Source: Spongospora subterranea f. sp. subterranea (taxonomy: Eukaryota; Endomyxa: Phytomyxea; Phytomyxea; Plasmodiophorida). Taken from it: 64,000 nucleotides of DNA. Numbering within the stretch: the first letter of the stretch is position 1; each line of letters opens with the position of its first letter. The notes beneath the pieces were generated by a model. The model did not search any database and was not told where the DNA came from. It worked only from the letters and a program-made list of their open reading frames with translations. The stretch covers positions 38,857 through 102,856 of the forward strand of contig JAUGWO010000105.1 of NCBI GenBank assembly GCA_049724395.1, read 5' to 3'. Positions 26,018 through 40,300 of the stretch are shown one piece after another. A program made the position numbers and the translations under genes.

Positions 26018-26535
26018 TTTCTGGAGGAACAGGTTCTTTTGAAATGCGGTAGTTTCGATTCCAACCGTTGGGAATTATGTGACGGCGATGGTGGATCTGT
26101 GCGTCAGCAAGCGGCCATGAAGATGAACTTCCATGAGAACCCCCATGATTTAATATGTTGCGACTTTGAAAACGCCGATTTCGAGACACAAGAGCATCGC
26201 CGAATCAACTTTATTGATCGTAATGCCGGCACCTTGATCAATGGTTACACGACCACCGCATGGTTCAGCTTGCGAATACCTTCTGGAGGAAACCCAAGGG
26301 TTCGGACAGCACTTAAGTGAGTTGTGTGTATTGCTTCTTTCCCAATGCATACGCTTTTCTTCACGATAGAATCCCGCGGATCCTGATGGGAGTTCATCTT
26401 TCATGGCGCTTGCTGACGACACAGATTCACCATGGCCTCATATACCCGAGGATGGTTGACTTCCCAACGGTTGGAATCAAATCTGTCGCATTTTGTCGGC
26501 GCTTTCGAGAATGCCTTCCCGAAACCTGTTCCTCC
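26018..26535. repeat. Diverged inverted duplication with coding remnants
   Basis: 26018-26131 and 26388-26535 are inverted copies: GATTCCAACCGTTGGGAA, GGAGGAACAGGTT and CAGCAAGCG...ATGAA blocks are shared, with insertions in the right copy. Both copies translate outward-in as FDSNRWE followed by RQQA and KMN, so the repeated unit was protein-coding. The plus-side copy keeps a frame through 26320 (ENADFETQEHRRINFIDRNA). Family unknown; probably transposon or gene-family debris. Confidence 0.55.
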
Positions 26536-26779
26536 AAACACAAGTGAAGACTGTCACCGGTAAGGTGGAGCCATTTGGAAAACCTATTTTGACACACCAT
26601 TGTACAAACTCATCATGGCGAGACGAATAGGCCTACCAAATTTTTGTCAACAAAGCCCTGGAGTCATCAGCTGGAATTGACAATATCCCAGATATGCTCG
26701 ATGAAGCTTTTATACAAAATGGCCGTCGGTTAACTTTCTTAATAAAGTGTTTTTTATCATTTGAGTTAATTCAAGACTC
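26536..26779. other. Spacer downstream of HECT gene
   Basis: AT-rich stretch without a supported gene. It contains AATAAA-like motifs near 26740 on the plus strand. Confidence 0.35.
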
Positions 26780-29700
26780 TTAAGCATAACCAAATCCGAC
26801 ATAATCAATATGCGATAATACGATCTGAAGTTTTATCCGTACGACATCCCTGTCATGAATACCATGTCAAAAATTGGGTATACACATATAGGAACGCTTA
26901 CTCGTCAGCGTAATCGGGCATATCAAGTGTGTGAAAGCAAGTATGGCCGACAGGTAAGCGATCTAAACCGCTTACTTTGCGGATTGTGATTTTCCTTTGT
27001 AAACCACCAATTGGTAGACACGATAAAGACCTGAAACAAAAATGGATCACATAGACACCAATCCCACCTTGCTCAATGACGTACGTGCATAGGCGTAAAA
27101 ACCTCCTGAGATCACGTTCTGGGCAAGTCTTAAGTACATCGACCATCATTATCGGTGTGACGCTATCCGCCCATGCATCTTCAAAGACAATTTCCTTTAA
27201 CAGAGTAGTGGCATCAATTGTGTTTACACCGCAGATCAAGACGCGAAGATCCTCGGGTGCTAGACGTGCACATTGTTCACGGAGCCCCTACACGGTATCC
27301 ATTCAAAACAGGATTGTAAAACACATTTACCTTAATTACGGTCAAGGTAAAGAATCCTGTCCTTAACGCCTCCAACTGAGGCCTGCGCCTTTCTATCAAA
27401 AATTGTTTGATCTTCTCATGCACGTAGGACCTTAGCCATTGTCAGCCAAAGTACTTGAAGCAACCCACAGCATCTTACCTCCTATTGCAAGGAAGGGGCA
27501 TGTCGATCTGAACATCCAAGGATCGCTGCGGAGTGGTGCTTGCCAACATCATATTTCGAAATGAATTTGCCATTGTGCGATCGTAGTCATAAAGATCAGA
27601 CAAATCCGGATCTAAAACATTTCCCACCTTGAGAATCTATTAACCCTTATCAAGACAAGGCCGCTCACCTATATCTAAAAAGAACTTCATTATAGCCGTA
27701 GAGAATGTCAAAGGCACAACTCTTCCATCTATCAACGTTTTGCACATAGCCTTCCCCACAGCGGCGTAGAAGGACAGTGAAAAATTTTGCGGATTTGGCA
27801 AATATGAAGGCCCATTCGCCGGGCAATCTTCCTCTGGTGCTGATTCAAACAAGTTTTCACTTGGCTGGACTATTTTCAGGAAAAACTCAGTGAACAAATC
27901 CGCGGTTAAACCTCCTGAAACATGGAAACTGAGTTGAATCAATTGGGGCTCCCAATGTAAATTTACCTTGATCAATTCCCTGAGAAGACTGTGCACTGTA
28001 TTTTGTACGAAAATTTAGAAGAAGATCTCCACTGACAGCAGTTTCCAAGGCTGTTATCATTCCATACAAAATGCTGTCTCGTTCAACGGTTATCAAAAAA
28101 TCATGCGACCTCCTCGCGAGGCTTTGCAAAAATGATTGCATCTGACGGATTCGACTTTCGGAAGTCAAACGTATCTAAACCGGGTCAATGGAAACATTTT
28201 TTGCTTTTAAAACCAACTGTACCAATTGCCTTGCTGATATCATTTCTTTGACAATGTCGCCGCTGCAGAACGTTAAATCGAGCGCATTGGAGGCAGAACA
28301 TTTTTCCGATATAAGAGCATCTAATATTTCCCTGACCGACTCGGGCGTATCCGAAGGCAATGGTCCCAATGGAACACCTGGAATAAGTTCCATGTCTGTA
28401 ATGTACGACAAGAGCATTGCTCCAACGTGCCAGGTATCACTAACAACTGCTCACTACATTGAATTGCTGACAAATTCACAAATTCCTCTTAACGACAAAC
28501 CTGGACGATTCACAGCCATGGCGAGATGCTCGTAATGGCGCGCTCGGGAGAAATCAACAAGCACAGGGGAGAAGTCGTACGATACGAGAAGAACATTACG
28601 AGGATGGAGATTACCATGGCAAATCCCACGTGACTGAAGCGCAGATAAAGCTCGTAACAACAGGATGATAAGATGGCGAACCTGTACAAAATGAGGATAA
28701 TGGAATCAAAATAAATTAGATTCTCCGACCTCATGTCCTTCCGGTTTACTTTTAAGCCAGTCTTCAGCGTTTCCTTTTGAATAAAGATTGGACTTTCAAT
28801 ATACGCATGTCCTGTCTCTGGAGCAATAAATATCGCATTGATCGGTGCAATGAAGATAGACGTTTCTTGAAGGGTGCTTCGAACAGAGACATCAGCAATT
28901 AATGCAGCAACATGGGTCGGTTGTCCTAGATCAAATTGCTTTAGAACACATGGTTCATGACCGTGAAGCAAGCTCCTGAAAATAGACAAAGTGAGATAAA
29001 TGATGATAACTTCCGACAGATAACTGACCTTGTCACCCTGGAAGACAGCGGCTCCTGTTCTAGCACGAACTCACTAAGAGAGCAAAAGGAAACAAGACCG
29101 GACCTGAGAGCAAAATATTGAGGAAACCAAACCTGTGTGAAAGGAACGAACACGAACATACTTTCTAACTGGCAACGGAAGAGCCGCCCAGGGATCAGCG
29201 TCGTTATCATAATCCGGTAAACCAACCATCTTGGCTTTTACATTATTGATGTCTTGAGTAAACGAAAAAATTGTGGTTTCAGCTTCGGTGATAGCCTGGC
29301 TAGACAATTGATGTAGGCGCATCATGCTAAGCTCGCATTCCATTCTTGTCAAATGCACCCCCATGTCGACTAGTTTTCCGTTCAAAGCGACTTTCTGCAC
29401 AATTTGAGCCTATGACCATTGTTCGAATATTCAACAAGCGACGAGAGACATACGCGACAGCATACCTCTCGAAACGAAAAGATTTGCTTGGGAGGTTGCA
29501 AGATCAAACTGCAATGTTGTTGTATTTCAAAACAATGAAGACGTTGCCTTTCAATGATATCTAAGATATGTTCCAATTCCACACAAAAGTGGGATGCATC
29601 ATGCCACATCAACAGACGGCCATTTTTCTCAATATTTCCCAGGGACTCTGCCTTCTTCATCAAAGTAATAAATTTATCCTCTGGCTGCGGTTGTGGTTGT

Positions 29701-30854
29701 GGTTCTTCAACTCTGGGAGCAACTTGCGTTTCATCGCTGCTAGACACAGGTTCTACGCCAGAATTGACGTCATTTTTTGCTTTGGAAAGCCGTTCTTCCT
29801 CCATATCTGACGTAATTTTTGCGGCATCTGTTCTGGCAGATTCAATCTATTGACTATGTTATATCAATTCTGAATGTATAAACAGCATTATTACCTCGTT
29901 GCGAGAAACCTCGATGTCCTTTTTTCTAGTTTCCAGTGAATCAATCCATCGTTGTGCATCAGTAACGCAATCGCTGATCGGTTTCATCAAGTTTAGAACT
30001 GGAATGGAATCAGGACTACTGGATATACGGTCTCTACTTTCTTTCAGGCGGGCGGCAGTGCTGGGGATCACTTCAGAGAGTGCAGTCATGTCGGCTATAA
30101 TTTCTACATCCAAACCAGGTCAATAGGGCCGGTGCTTAACAATGTGAGAACGTACTCATCGATAAGTCAATGCACGGTTGGGTTTTCGCTAATGCCTTAT
30201 TCGAAATGTTTATGCAACGTTGCGAAGCATCTTCAAGATCTTGTCGACTGAGCGTATGACTAAACTGATTGATCCCGTGGATTGTGATCCTGAGGTGCTG
30301 TAAAGCTGCATATCGCGCTTCACGAAGACAGGATACTTCACTATCAAGGCTTTTCCTTTGCGAGACTATCTGTGAAAACTGACTGAGAATGGGAGGCCCT
30401 ACCATCACAAAAACAAATTTGATTGAGATGGTAATTTTCAGAGTAAGAGAGCACCTTTACCGAGTTCAACGATTAATCGAGCAAGGGTTTCAACAGACTT
30501 TTGCTGAGCTACTTCTGCCTGAAGAGCATCGAGAGCACTTTGATAATCTGACAGCGTCGGCTCTGGTGCTGGCCTAGGGCCGTCGCAGGCTTCGCATTTT
30601 TCCGGACCAAATTCGTTTACAAAAGTGCATTGTGGGCAGATCCATGGGGCCGTTATCACTCCAATTGGAGCTGTGTCGTCCAGGGGCACATTACACATTG
30701 GGCACAACGCGGCGCCGTCCTCGCAGATAAACGTACATCTGGGACACGTGACCATAGACGGTGACGATTGCCTTTTGCCGGCGCCTTTGGTGTCCGCGGA
30801 AATTAGCAGCGGTGGGGGAAATCGCTTTTGGATATTTCCCTCTGAATGAATCAA
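26780..30854 (-). CDS. RanBP2 zinc finger / kinase-like / HECT E3 ubiquitin ligase
   Basis: A gene of more than 12 exons with introns of about 48-60 bases. Order: two zinc fingers (CPRCTFICEDGAALCPMC and WICPQCTFVNEFGPEKCEAC, the second a classic RanBP2/NZF type); helical, coiled-coil-like exons with an acidic Gln/Pro linker; a kinase-like domain with a retained beta-3-type Lys (CVLKQFD), ICHGNLHPRNVLL in place of HRD, and LVDFSRARHYE in place of DFG; then a HECT domain (GLTADLFTEFFLKIVQPSE, PNPQNFSLSFYAAVGKAMC) with the catalytic Cys in RLPVGHTCFHTLDMPDY and the terminal YVGFGYA. The HECT catalytic and terminal motifs are intact, so ligase activity is likely. The kinase-like part lacks the catalytic Asp and is probably a pseudokinase. 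NZF fingers often bind ubiquitin. An apparent TAG near 28185 falls inside a 48-base GTACAG...TTTAG intron. Confidence 0.85.
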
Positions 30855-31303
30855 TGATGATCCACAATCAGTTTAATAATGTCTGTAACACGAACAGCAG
30901 CGGCGCGTAGTAATTGGGCACTGCTCTAGCACTTCCCTGTGCACCGTCGATAGTGTATGCACGTCAGACCGTAATTTGGCTGGCCCGCAGCCTTGGCCCG
31001 CACCTGTCCGTCAGACAGGGAGCGGCGTTGCGCAACTGCTGACACAGTGACACTCCGGGAACAGAACTGGCGCCAGTTGCTTTTGGCTCGGGGCGGAACC
31101 TAACACGACCGCAAGACAATGAGGTAGTATGGGCGGAGATCCAAGGCTAAATGGGTAATGGAGTGCAGGTCACACAGATCGACCTATGGTTAGGGAGAAG
31201 TTCGAATCTGCTTTGACGGCAGTTTTTGGAAATGGTTCTGGAGTTCTGGAATGATTTTGATAAAATAATCATGACTCATTTATTGATGTATGACATCAGT
31301 ACA
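30855..31303. other. Intergenic gap between HECT gene and giant receptor copy 2
   Basis: About 450 bases, GC-rich in the middle (30950-31110). No gene, tRNA or repeat is recognised. It holds the HECT promoter (minus strand, right side) and the 3' flank of the receptor gene. Confidence 0.5.
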
Positions 31304-34300
31304 TTAATCTACTTCTTGTTTAAAAGATGAACTTGCTACTGGAAGCATGTGGAATGATCGTTGGGAGAAACTCAACTCTGGGCCTTTCGAAGGGGAAAGA
31401 ATACCAAACTGTTCCGGTTCTTCCTTGTCACCGTCGTCAATAGCTGCAACCGCTTTCACTCCAACTTGTGAGTCCAGCTTTGCTAAGGTCCTTTCCCTCT
31501 TCAACTTCAAAATTTTGAAGATAACTTTAGCGGCTTGAACGACAAACAGCAATGTAAAACTGCCGATCATGACGATGAGGAGGATGCTCAATCCCACGTC
31601 AACGCTATCGTCAGTGTCAAACTGGCCGCTAAAAGTATATCCGCATATAACGGCACAGAAAATCTCAATCTGTGCGAAAAGATGCAATCTATCATCTCCT
31701 TTTCTGATATACGGTCTAATTAAGAGCAGAAGTACTGTGTAAGTCATCGACATGATAGCAGCGGCCTGATTATTCATATATTAATGTCCGATGGATAGCG
31801 AATTTGGGGAGAATACCATTAATTGATCCTGCGCCGGGAAAAAAGCAACTAACCCAGTTAGAGAAACTTTGTGTAGCATATCAACCATCTCGAACCACCA
31901 AATCTTGTGATCATATGCATCGTATAAAAACCCTGTTTTTCGTCAACAACTAGCTGTGATTGTGCTTTCAAGTAGCTAACCTAGTTCCGCTTTCACACCA
32001 TCTTCTTGTAACCGATGTCGATAACGCCATAGCATAATAAAGAAGAACAACGGAATCCCAACTGGGTATAGCAAGATGAAGAACGCGCCTATGGACATAA
32101 TCAGAATGTGGAAATACATCAGAATTGATTGCTAAAACCTAATCCAAGGTATTTTTTATGCGTCTCGTCGTAGCACGTTAGCCTCATATCCGAACGAAGG
32201 TAGTAGACCCCTTCAACTTTTGTGCAAACGAACAAGCGCAATATCGTAGATGAGACGGTAGGATATATCAAAAATAAGCTATTCAAATGGCTTAGAAGCA
32301 ATTCCTGAAAATTACAAAGGCTTTACCTGAAAACCAGCATACGCCAAAATTTCTTCCTAGAGCGCTTTCGACCCGCGGCCCCAGTTTGATGGCTTAATAC
32401 TGTTTTTGGAATCAAATACAGGGTAATCACCATGAATAAAAGAACTAGAGGGGTGAACGAGACGAAGATGAATTTCTGATAAAACGTTGACCCTTGTTTG
32501 CGATATCAGATAAATCGTAAGAACTCCAGACATGAACCTACGAATGACACATTCCAGACCCGACGAAGCAAACAAATCGAGATTGATAGCTGAAAAGAGG
32601 CTGATAAAATTTCTGAATGTGCCTGGTAAAGGAGTCTCGACAATCGACATCAAAGTGGTTAAAATTTGTGTGAACCCTTAATAGATTTCAGTTTTGAACA
32701 TCAACAATTTCGACATCACTTCACCTAGCATTATTTTCAGCTTGTACGAAAAATTCGGTTTTGGAGTAGGTTGTCCATGGATCGCTGCTTCCTCTGCTTG
32801 TGCAGCCTTCAATCGAGCCGCTTCAGATGCATGAGTTTTCTGTAATGCATTGGCGTCGTTCAAACCAACTCCAATGACCTCACTCCAAAACATTTCATTT
32901 TCAACAGCAGCATCCTATCAGCACCGCATCAATATCAACAGCAATCTTCTTCAGCAAATATGACATACCTGAGCTTTAACGTGCTGCATTTTCGCAGCGC
33001 CAGCGCGCAAGACAATGAAAAATTGTGCCCATAGTGCAGCCAAGCCGATAGTGGCAGCGATGAAGAAATACGTCAAACTATCTGCTTGCGAAGGACAGCC
33101 ATTGCAGTCTCCTCGTTGCGTTAAATAGAATCCATCATGACAAACAGCACAGAGCGGTCCTTCATGATTGGCTTGGCATGTGGCGGCAACACCTCCATCA
33201 CAGTTCTTATGAAGGATACACCGATAGAAACTGGTGCTGACGTTTGACGGTTTCCAATAACCTTTTTGAGCCTCCAGGGTCTCTGGGGAACTGTGTCAGA
33301 TTGCTGGATCTGAAAAGCGATGATCCAATCATGCTTACCGACGGTTAAACCTGATTGAGCACACTTCATTCCTTCCGTGCAAACCTTAGATCAAGAAACA
33401 AAGTTCAACAAAAAAGACTAACGAGAGTTCTGTAAATCGATACCTGACATTGCGTCGATGGGTCATCTCTTTCGTCACTGTAAAACCCGACATTGCAAAG
33501 GCACTCAGAATGGAAAGCATCGGATTCAGAGTTGACATCGCACGCGGCACATTGAGACGACCCAGGTTTAGTCGATACTTGCCTTGTTGGACATGTTTCA
33601 CACGATTCCGCAGCAACTCCACTGAATGTTCCGGCAGTACAATTGGAGCAAGACGAAACACCATGACCAGCAACAGATGCAGCACTATAGCGTCCTAAGG
33701 GCAATGTCACAACACTATCAAATTATTGCAAAAATCGTGAACCTGCGGGACATTCTTCACATTGCGGCTGGCCTAGGAGAGCTTGAAACATTCCAGATGA
33801 GCACGGATCACAGCTCGTTGACCCATTCGCTCGCTGATGCGTTCCAACAGGGCAAGGCTTGCAAGCAGTCATGCCCTCATCATCCTGACAATTGTATCAG
33901 TGCTTTGATCCAATAACTTGACTGGGATCAGTTACTGAATATGTGCCAGGACCACAATCCAAACAGAGCTGCTGTCCAACTTTATCCATGTATTTTCCCG
34001 TTGGGCACAGTGTGCATATTTCAAGACGAGCGTCTTTCCGTAAGCTGAATCTTCCAGCTTCGCAAGGATGGCAGACGCTATTATTTCTGCCAAGGGAGAA
34101 TGTGCCACTAGGGCAATCTGTACATTCAGTGGATCCGGTGCCAGAAGCTGCTTGACCTGACGCGCACGCTTTACACAGTGATGCTTTGCGGTCTGAAAAC
34201 CAGCCTAAGGAACAGACGATCAACTTGGGAACTTTCAAAAATATCAAATAGTGAAATACCAGGGCGGCACTGAGTACAATTTCCTTGACCTATAGCGGGC

Positions 34301-37300
34301 TGTTCGTATCCAGCAGGGCACAGTTCACAGTTGGTCGAATTAGAAGTGCTACTGAACGTTCCAGCTTGGCATGGAGTGCATGAAGAAGATCCTGGAGTTG
34401 GGGCGTAGGTTCCTGGTGGACAAATAGTGCATTGGGTCGGAAATAAGCTTAGACCATCTTGATAGCTATTCATTGCGACAGTAAGTTTCATGCTAATTAC
34501 GAATTTTTGAGGGTATAAAACCTTCCAGGAGGACAAGGAGCACATTCTTTGGCATAACTCATGTCGCCAAACCTTCCCGCAGGACACTTAGAGCAACTCT
34601 TCATTCCGACCTCACCGCTAAAGGTTCCCGGTACGCATGGCTCACATTTGATTTGACCCGTAATGCCCTGCAAGAATATACCATATTGGTTAGTCCAAAA
34701 CTTCAAGATGAAACAACTGGCCAGCAGCGGAGACCTGAGATGTCCCAAGTGGGCATTCTGTACATATCTCTGCTGTTGAGGAGCTTTGGTTCCGATATCT
34801 TCCAGAAGAACATGGACTACAGAGAACCGAGCCTGGCGTACTGGAATACCTATAATTTGCTCGTTAATCTGTGAAAGATTGGGGTTGTCATGAATCCATG
34901 CCTTCCTTCAGGGCAGGGCGAACACGTAATCTGCCCTTCGTTGCCTGCTTGGAACCCAGGTTGACAAGGAGAACATTGACCTTGAGCGGGTAATGGCTCA
35001 GCTGTCCCCACAGGACAGTCATTGCAGATTGGGCTGCCTGCACTAGCAAATGTTCCAGGACTGCAATCGGAACATTTGGTGGGACCATCAGAAGTTCTTC
35101 CAACAGGACAATCAACACATGTTTGGGCTCCTGTCGTGTTGCTATCAACAGTACAAGGGTCAACTAACTGATCAAACACCCTCATTAGTTCAAACCTAAA
35201 TTTGCCAGCAGGGCAGCGATTGCACTGGGACTGGCCAGAATTACTATTGAATGTCCCGCTTGGGCATTCACTACAGCTCATCTGCTGTGTTTGATCCTAA
35301 AATTTCGCATAATAAGTGCAGGCCATACAAATCCAAAGGGATTTTACAGTAAAGGTCCCTGGAGGACACAGTTGGCATGAGCGTGATCCGAAACCAGGGG
35401 CGAACAATCCAAGATCACAAGCTTTACAGAGAGGGCTTCCAGGATTCTCAGCATGACTGTCACCATTGTTGAGAAAACCTGGTTGTGAAAACTGCAACTA
35501 TAATATACATACTTGCCGGGGGAACATGGTGAGCAAAATTCGGCCCCGCCGAACGCCGAGAAGGTACCTGGATTGCATGGCTGGCATTGAGATTGACCTG
35601 TCATATTATTGTATTGTCCGGCAGGACACGATAAGCAGGATGTTGACCCGAAAGCCGACTGAATGCAGTTTAATATATTGACAAACAGAAGAAACGGGCC
35701 TGCCGCCTTACTGAGTATTTTGCTACAGGACATTCTTTGCAGGATCCAGAGGCAACATCATCTTGGAATTTTCCCGGTGGACAGGATAGACAGATGGGCG
35801 TCCCCTCTGCAGGAGCGTAGGTGCCACGCTCGCAATCTGTGCAAACAATAGTCCCATCGGCTCCTTTAAACGATGATGTGCCAATTGGGCAATTGGTGCA
35901 CGTGGACGAACTAAATGAATTAGACTAATGATAATTTAAAATCTTTCACAACGTGGACAGGTGGCTTTTTACAAATGTTCCCGCAGGGCAATTGCGGCAC
36001 GACGATTGGCCTTGTGTCGAAGCGTATTTTCCAGGGTCGCACCCTGTACAGACGCCGGAACCAATCGACGCTGTGTATGAACCAAGGCCACACGGCGAGC
36101 ACATGGTCTGCCCTTTCAGTGGCTGCTTGTAACCAGCTGGGCATGCTTGGCATTCTGTTTTGCTCAACATGCTGTCATTATTAAACCTGGTGGCCGATGA
36201 TTTCAACCCATACTACTTTGAACGTCAACCAAGTTTGTACCGACCTTCCAACAGGACACTGAGTACAAAACGATGACCCTTGAGAATCAGACATAAATCC
36301 ACTTGCACAAGGAATACACGTGGTCTGCTTTTCATTAGGTTGTGATGTTCCCGCCGGGCATAACTGGCACTTTGAAGCTGCGGTGCTGAACTTTCCTGTG
36401 GGACAGTTCGAACAACTCTGAGAGCCTAGTTGAGTCGCTTCTGTTCCAGCTTCACATGGTGTGCAAACGGCTTCTGAACTACCGTATAAGTTTGTGAATG
36501 TATATGGGCTCGAACACGTACGGTTAGCAGCAGCTGATGTGTTGGGTAAACACGGTTGGCACGCGGTTGATCCAGACTGGTTCGCGTATGTGCCAGGCGC
36601 ACAACTAAGACAGTTATCGCTGCCGAAACCAGCAGAGAATGTGCCAGGTGGACATTGGCTACAAAACGATGACCGAGCGTTGCTCGAGTTTCCCTGAAAA
36701 TACACCGTATGAACAAATTAGTCCTTTGATCTTCACTCTTCTTACAGGTGCGCATTGGGTACAAGTTAAAGCACCAAGTCCGAAAGAATAGGTTCCAGCA
36801 ATGCATGCGGTGCATTGAGATTGACCAGCGTTCAAGTTTGATGTTCCGATAGGGCACAAGGTGCACTTCGACGCTTGATTGGAAGCTGAAAACGTCCCTG
36901 CTGGACATTGCGTACAATTGATTGACTGAAATGAATCGGAGTAACTGAAACACAATGAGTTCAGGATTGTAATCATGAAATGAACGACAAACCTTCCACT
37001 TGGACATTCCATGCAAGATGGCTGACCCTGAGTTGCGGCATAAAACCCTGGCGAACATGGAGAGCATGCTGTGCTTGCAGCCGATATCGCTTGAAGTCCA
37101 GCAGGACAAGGGGTGCATTTGCTATTCCCAGTAGTGCTGGCATACCTGAAAAACCGCTGAATTTGAAATCAAAAACAACATGATAACTGAAGTACCTGCC
37201 AGGTAGGCAATCGATACATGTTGCGGAATCAACGGTATCGCTATACCGACCTCGCTCGCAAGGAGTGCATAGTGACGAACCGCCAGTAGAGTATCTTCCT

Positions 37301-40300
37301 ACCGGGCATATCTGGCAGCTTGATGCTCCTGATACATTACTGAATTGTCCTTCAGGGCAGTCCGGACAAACTGATTGCCCCAAAGCAGATTGGCTTGTGC
37401 CAAGACCGCAATTTTTGCAACTAATTTGGCCGCCTTCGTTTTGATACGTCCCCATAGGGCATAGCGTAGATGAATTTGATCCCTGCATTGCACTAAACGA
37501 TCCAGGGGGAGCTTGAATGCAAGTTATCGATTTTGCAGTCGGAGCGAAACTTCCAGGATCACATTTTGAGCATGAATCTAAAGTGAGAGAAGAAACAGTG
37601 CCAGCAGGACAAACATTGCAGCTTGTCAAACCAGGTACTGCAGAGAACATACCGAGACTGCATTTTTCGCACGAAGTTACGCCGATCGCACTAGACGCTC
37701 GTCCAGGTTCGCAGTTGGCACAAAGTGTCGTGTTAAACCCATGGGTTCCAGGTGGACAGAATATGCATTTTGTTGACCCGTATCCAACAGCCGTACTACC
37801 AGGAATACACTCCTCGCATTGAAGTGCATTTAGGACATTTGAATATGTGCCAGGCAAACACTTAGTACACGTGTTTCCGTCAACAAACTCTCCTGGATTG
37901 CACTTGGTGTAGGAGAGAGTGGCGTTAGGTGAGCTACCAATTGTGCCTCCATTTTGAATAACAATAACGGTCCGTTCCATTCCTGATCCTTTTGGGCTGT
38001 TACAAGTTACTCGTCGCTGCGGAAAGCTAGCATCGTGTTGGACGGATAAACACGGCGCTCCTCCGACAAAAACTAATGCCGGACCAAAGAAATTTTGCCC
38101 GTTGATGGTGATTCTTGTTCCACCGGCTCGCGAGCAATTGCTTGTTGATCCCGGTAACGGGTCTCCATCATTACAGCCCGAGACAGACGTGATTGTAGGT
38201 GGGGCATACGAGAATAAATTGACAGGACGTGAAAACAACACACCCGAAGACGCAACAACCTCCAAATTCAACCCGGCACCTGCATCAACACGACACGTGT
38301 ACTGGTTTGACGATATAAAAGTTCGCAATAAGCACGCGCTAGTTGACATCCGCGTGCTGACGTCCTCGGCGAAATTTGCACCTGTTATCGTCAAAATAGA
38401 ACCTCCTTCCGTCGAACATCCCGAAGTAGAATTTCCGGCCTGGGTCAGGAATTGAGCAAAAATCCACACAATGCGTGCAAAGTATCTAACCTGAACAGGA
38501 CATCCTTCTATCCTGTATACGTTTGGGGCGATAGGATAAGAATAACGGAAAGAACTCGGCGCCGAGACTTGATTCAAGGCGGTGATTACGAATTGCAGAA
38601 GAGAACCCTCTCCTGGAGATGTTCTACAGGAAATCTCGACCATTTCAGAGCTGTGGTCAACAACCGTCAAACCTATTGAAACGCAAGAATATTGGTCGTA
38701 GTTAGGACTAGAGCCATAGGAAATCGACAGAAGGGCAGGATTGGTGCCGACTCTTTTGGCTCTGAACACGATTATCTGTCCTTCGGTTGTATTGACTTGT
38801 AGAAAACTTGACCTGAGTGAAGAATCCGCTGACCCCAGGGATGCTGCGACAAACAGAGGAATTGGGTGTGACAGTGAATCAGATCCGAAGGTAGAAAGCT
38901 GTGGGCCAGATCCGACTTGAAAACGTAACCCAGATCCCACACTGTCTGGAAGCAAACAAGATATGGTGGTTTGACCATTTTGCAAAGATTCATTCTTCAC
39001 ATTAGTACAGGAAAATAACGACGAACGCGAAGGGTCGCCAAATACGACAGTAATGGGGTTTGCCTCAACATGGAGACATTTCAACCAGGCGTAAAGGACT
39101 GGCGGACTCGTCATAGTCCAATTAGCAGTGACGTTGCCGTTGACGTTGGCCTTGTACAAACCGCCTCCAGAGGTCTTGATAGTCAGCGAGTTGGGTACAA
39201 GAACAGGCCCAGAGTAGGATAATCCAGTTTTAGAGGTTGATTGACTATTTAGAGAAGATGGTCCAACTGATACCGCAACGATGAGAGAAAACCCTCCAGT
39301 GGCCCTTTGCGGTAATCTGCATTTTAGAGATTGAACTGGAGTATTGTATGAATAGATCACATTTGAACATGGTAAGTTGCCAACTGTGATATTTGCGCCT
39401 GCAGCTAAATTCTGCCCAACAATTGTAATTGTTGTTCCTCCCAGCACTGAACAATCAGAGGTAGATGCCCCATCAAATACAGGACACCCTGAAACGGACG
39501 TGATAGTGGGAGGTGAATATGAAAATATCGCACCAGAACCCGTCTGGCCACCAACTGTTATTAGCAATGGCAGCATGGTTCCACTGCCGCTGGGCAACGA
39601 ACACAATAGGGACGAATGAGTATGACCAGGGTTGACAGCGCATGGTTTGCCACCAACGGTTACATCTACTTGATCGGATGTTCCACCAAAGTTGGCGCCA
39701 GTCAATTGCAGAGTATTTCCTGGTCCGGCTTCGGTCGCTCCTGTCGCAGCAACCACTGTAGAAATTACAGGCGGCTGATACGAGAAGAGCCCGTTGCCGG
39801 TTGAACTACTTTGCCCGGCACTGTTAGTAACAATGACGTCTAAATTCTTTCCTGTCCCTGAAGGACAAAGGCATTCAATAGAGTTCTGTTGGTACCCAGC
39901 GCCAGAAACTGTGCAATTTTTTCCTCCGATGGTGACCCTTACAAGCCCTTGTGCTGGACCAAACTCACGACCCAAAATCCGGACCAGGATACCACCCGAT
40001 GTTGGGCCGTTTGCTGCGAGAATGAATAAGTAATCATAACGAACCAGTTAAAATCGAATACCTGGATTGAGAGAAGTTATGGTGCTGGAACGATAGCTGA
40101 GGAAGACAGTAGTTTTTTGGCCACCAGCGTCCAATATCAAAGGCAAATTTGATCCTGAACCTTTCGCAGCTATACAGCGGATACGATTGTGCGACTGTGT
40201 TCCAGAAACAATTTCACATGATTGTCCCGCAAAACTGATTGCTGTTTGCGTGCCGAAGGACGTTCCGGATATAATGAGGACACCGGAACCATCTGTTGGA

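Noticed and set aside
28170-28240. In-frame TAG before the HECT region as a gene end
   Set aside because: The TAG lies at the acceptor of a 48-base GTACAG...TTTAG intron; splicing joins the kinase-like region to the HECT exons in frame.
31195-31225. TTCGAATC as a tRNA T-loop
   Set aside because: No matching acceptor or anticodon stems at the right distances.
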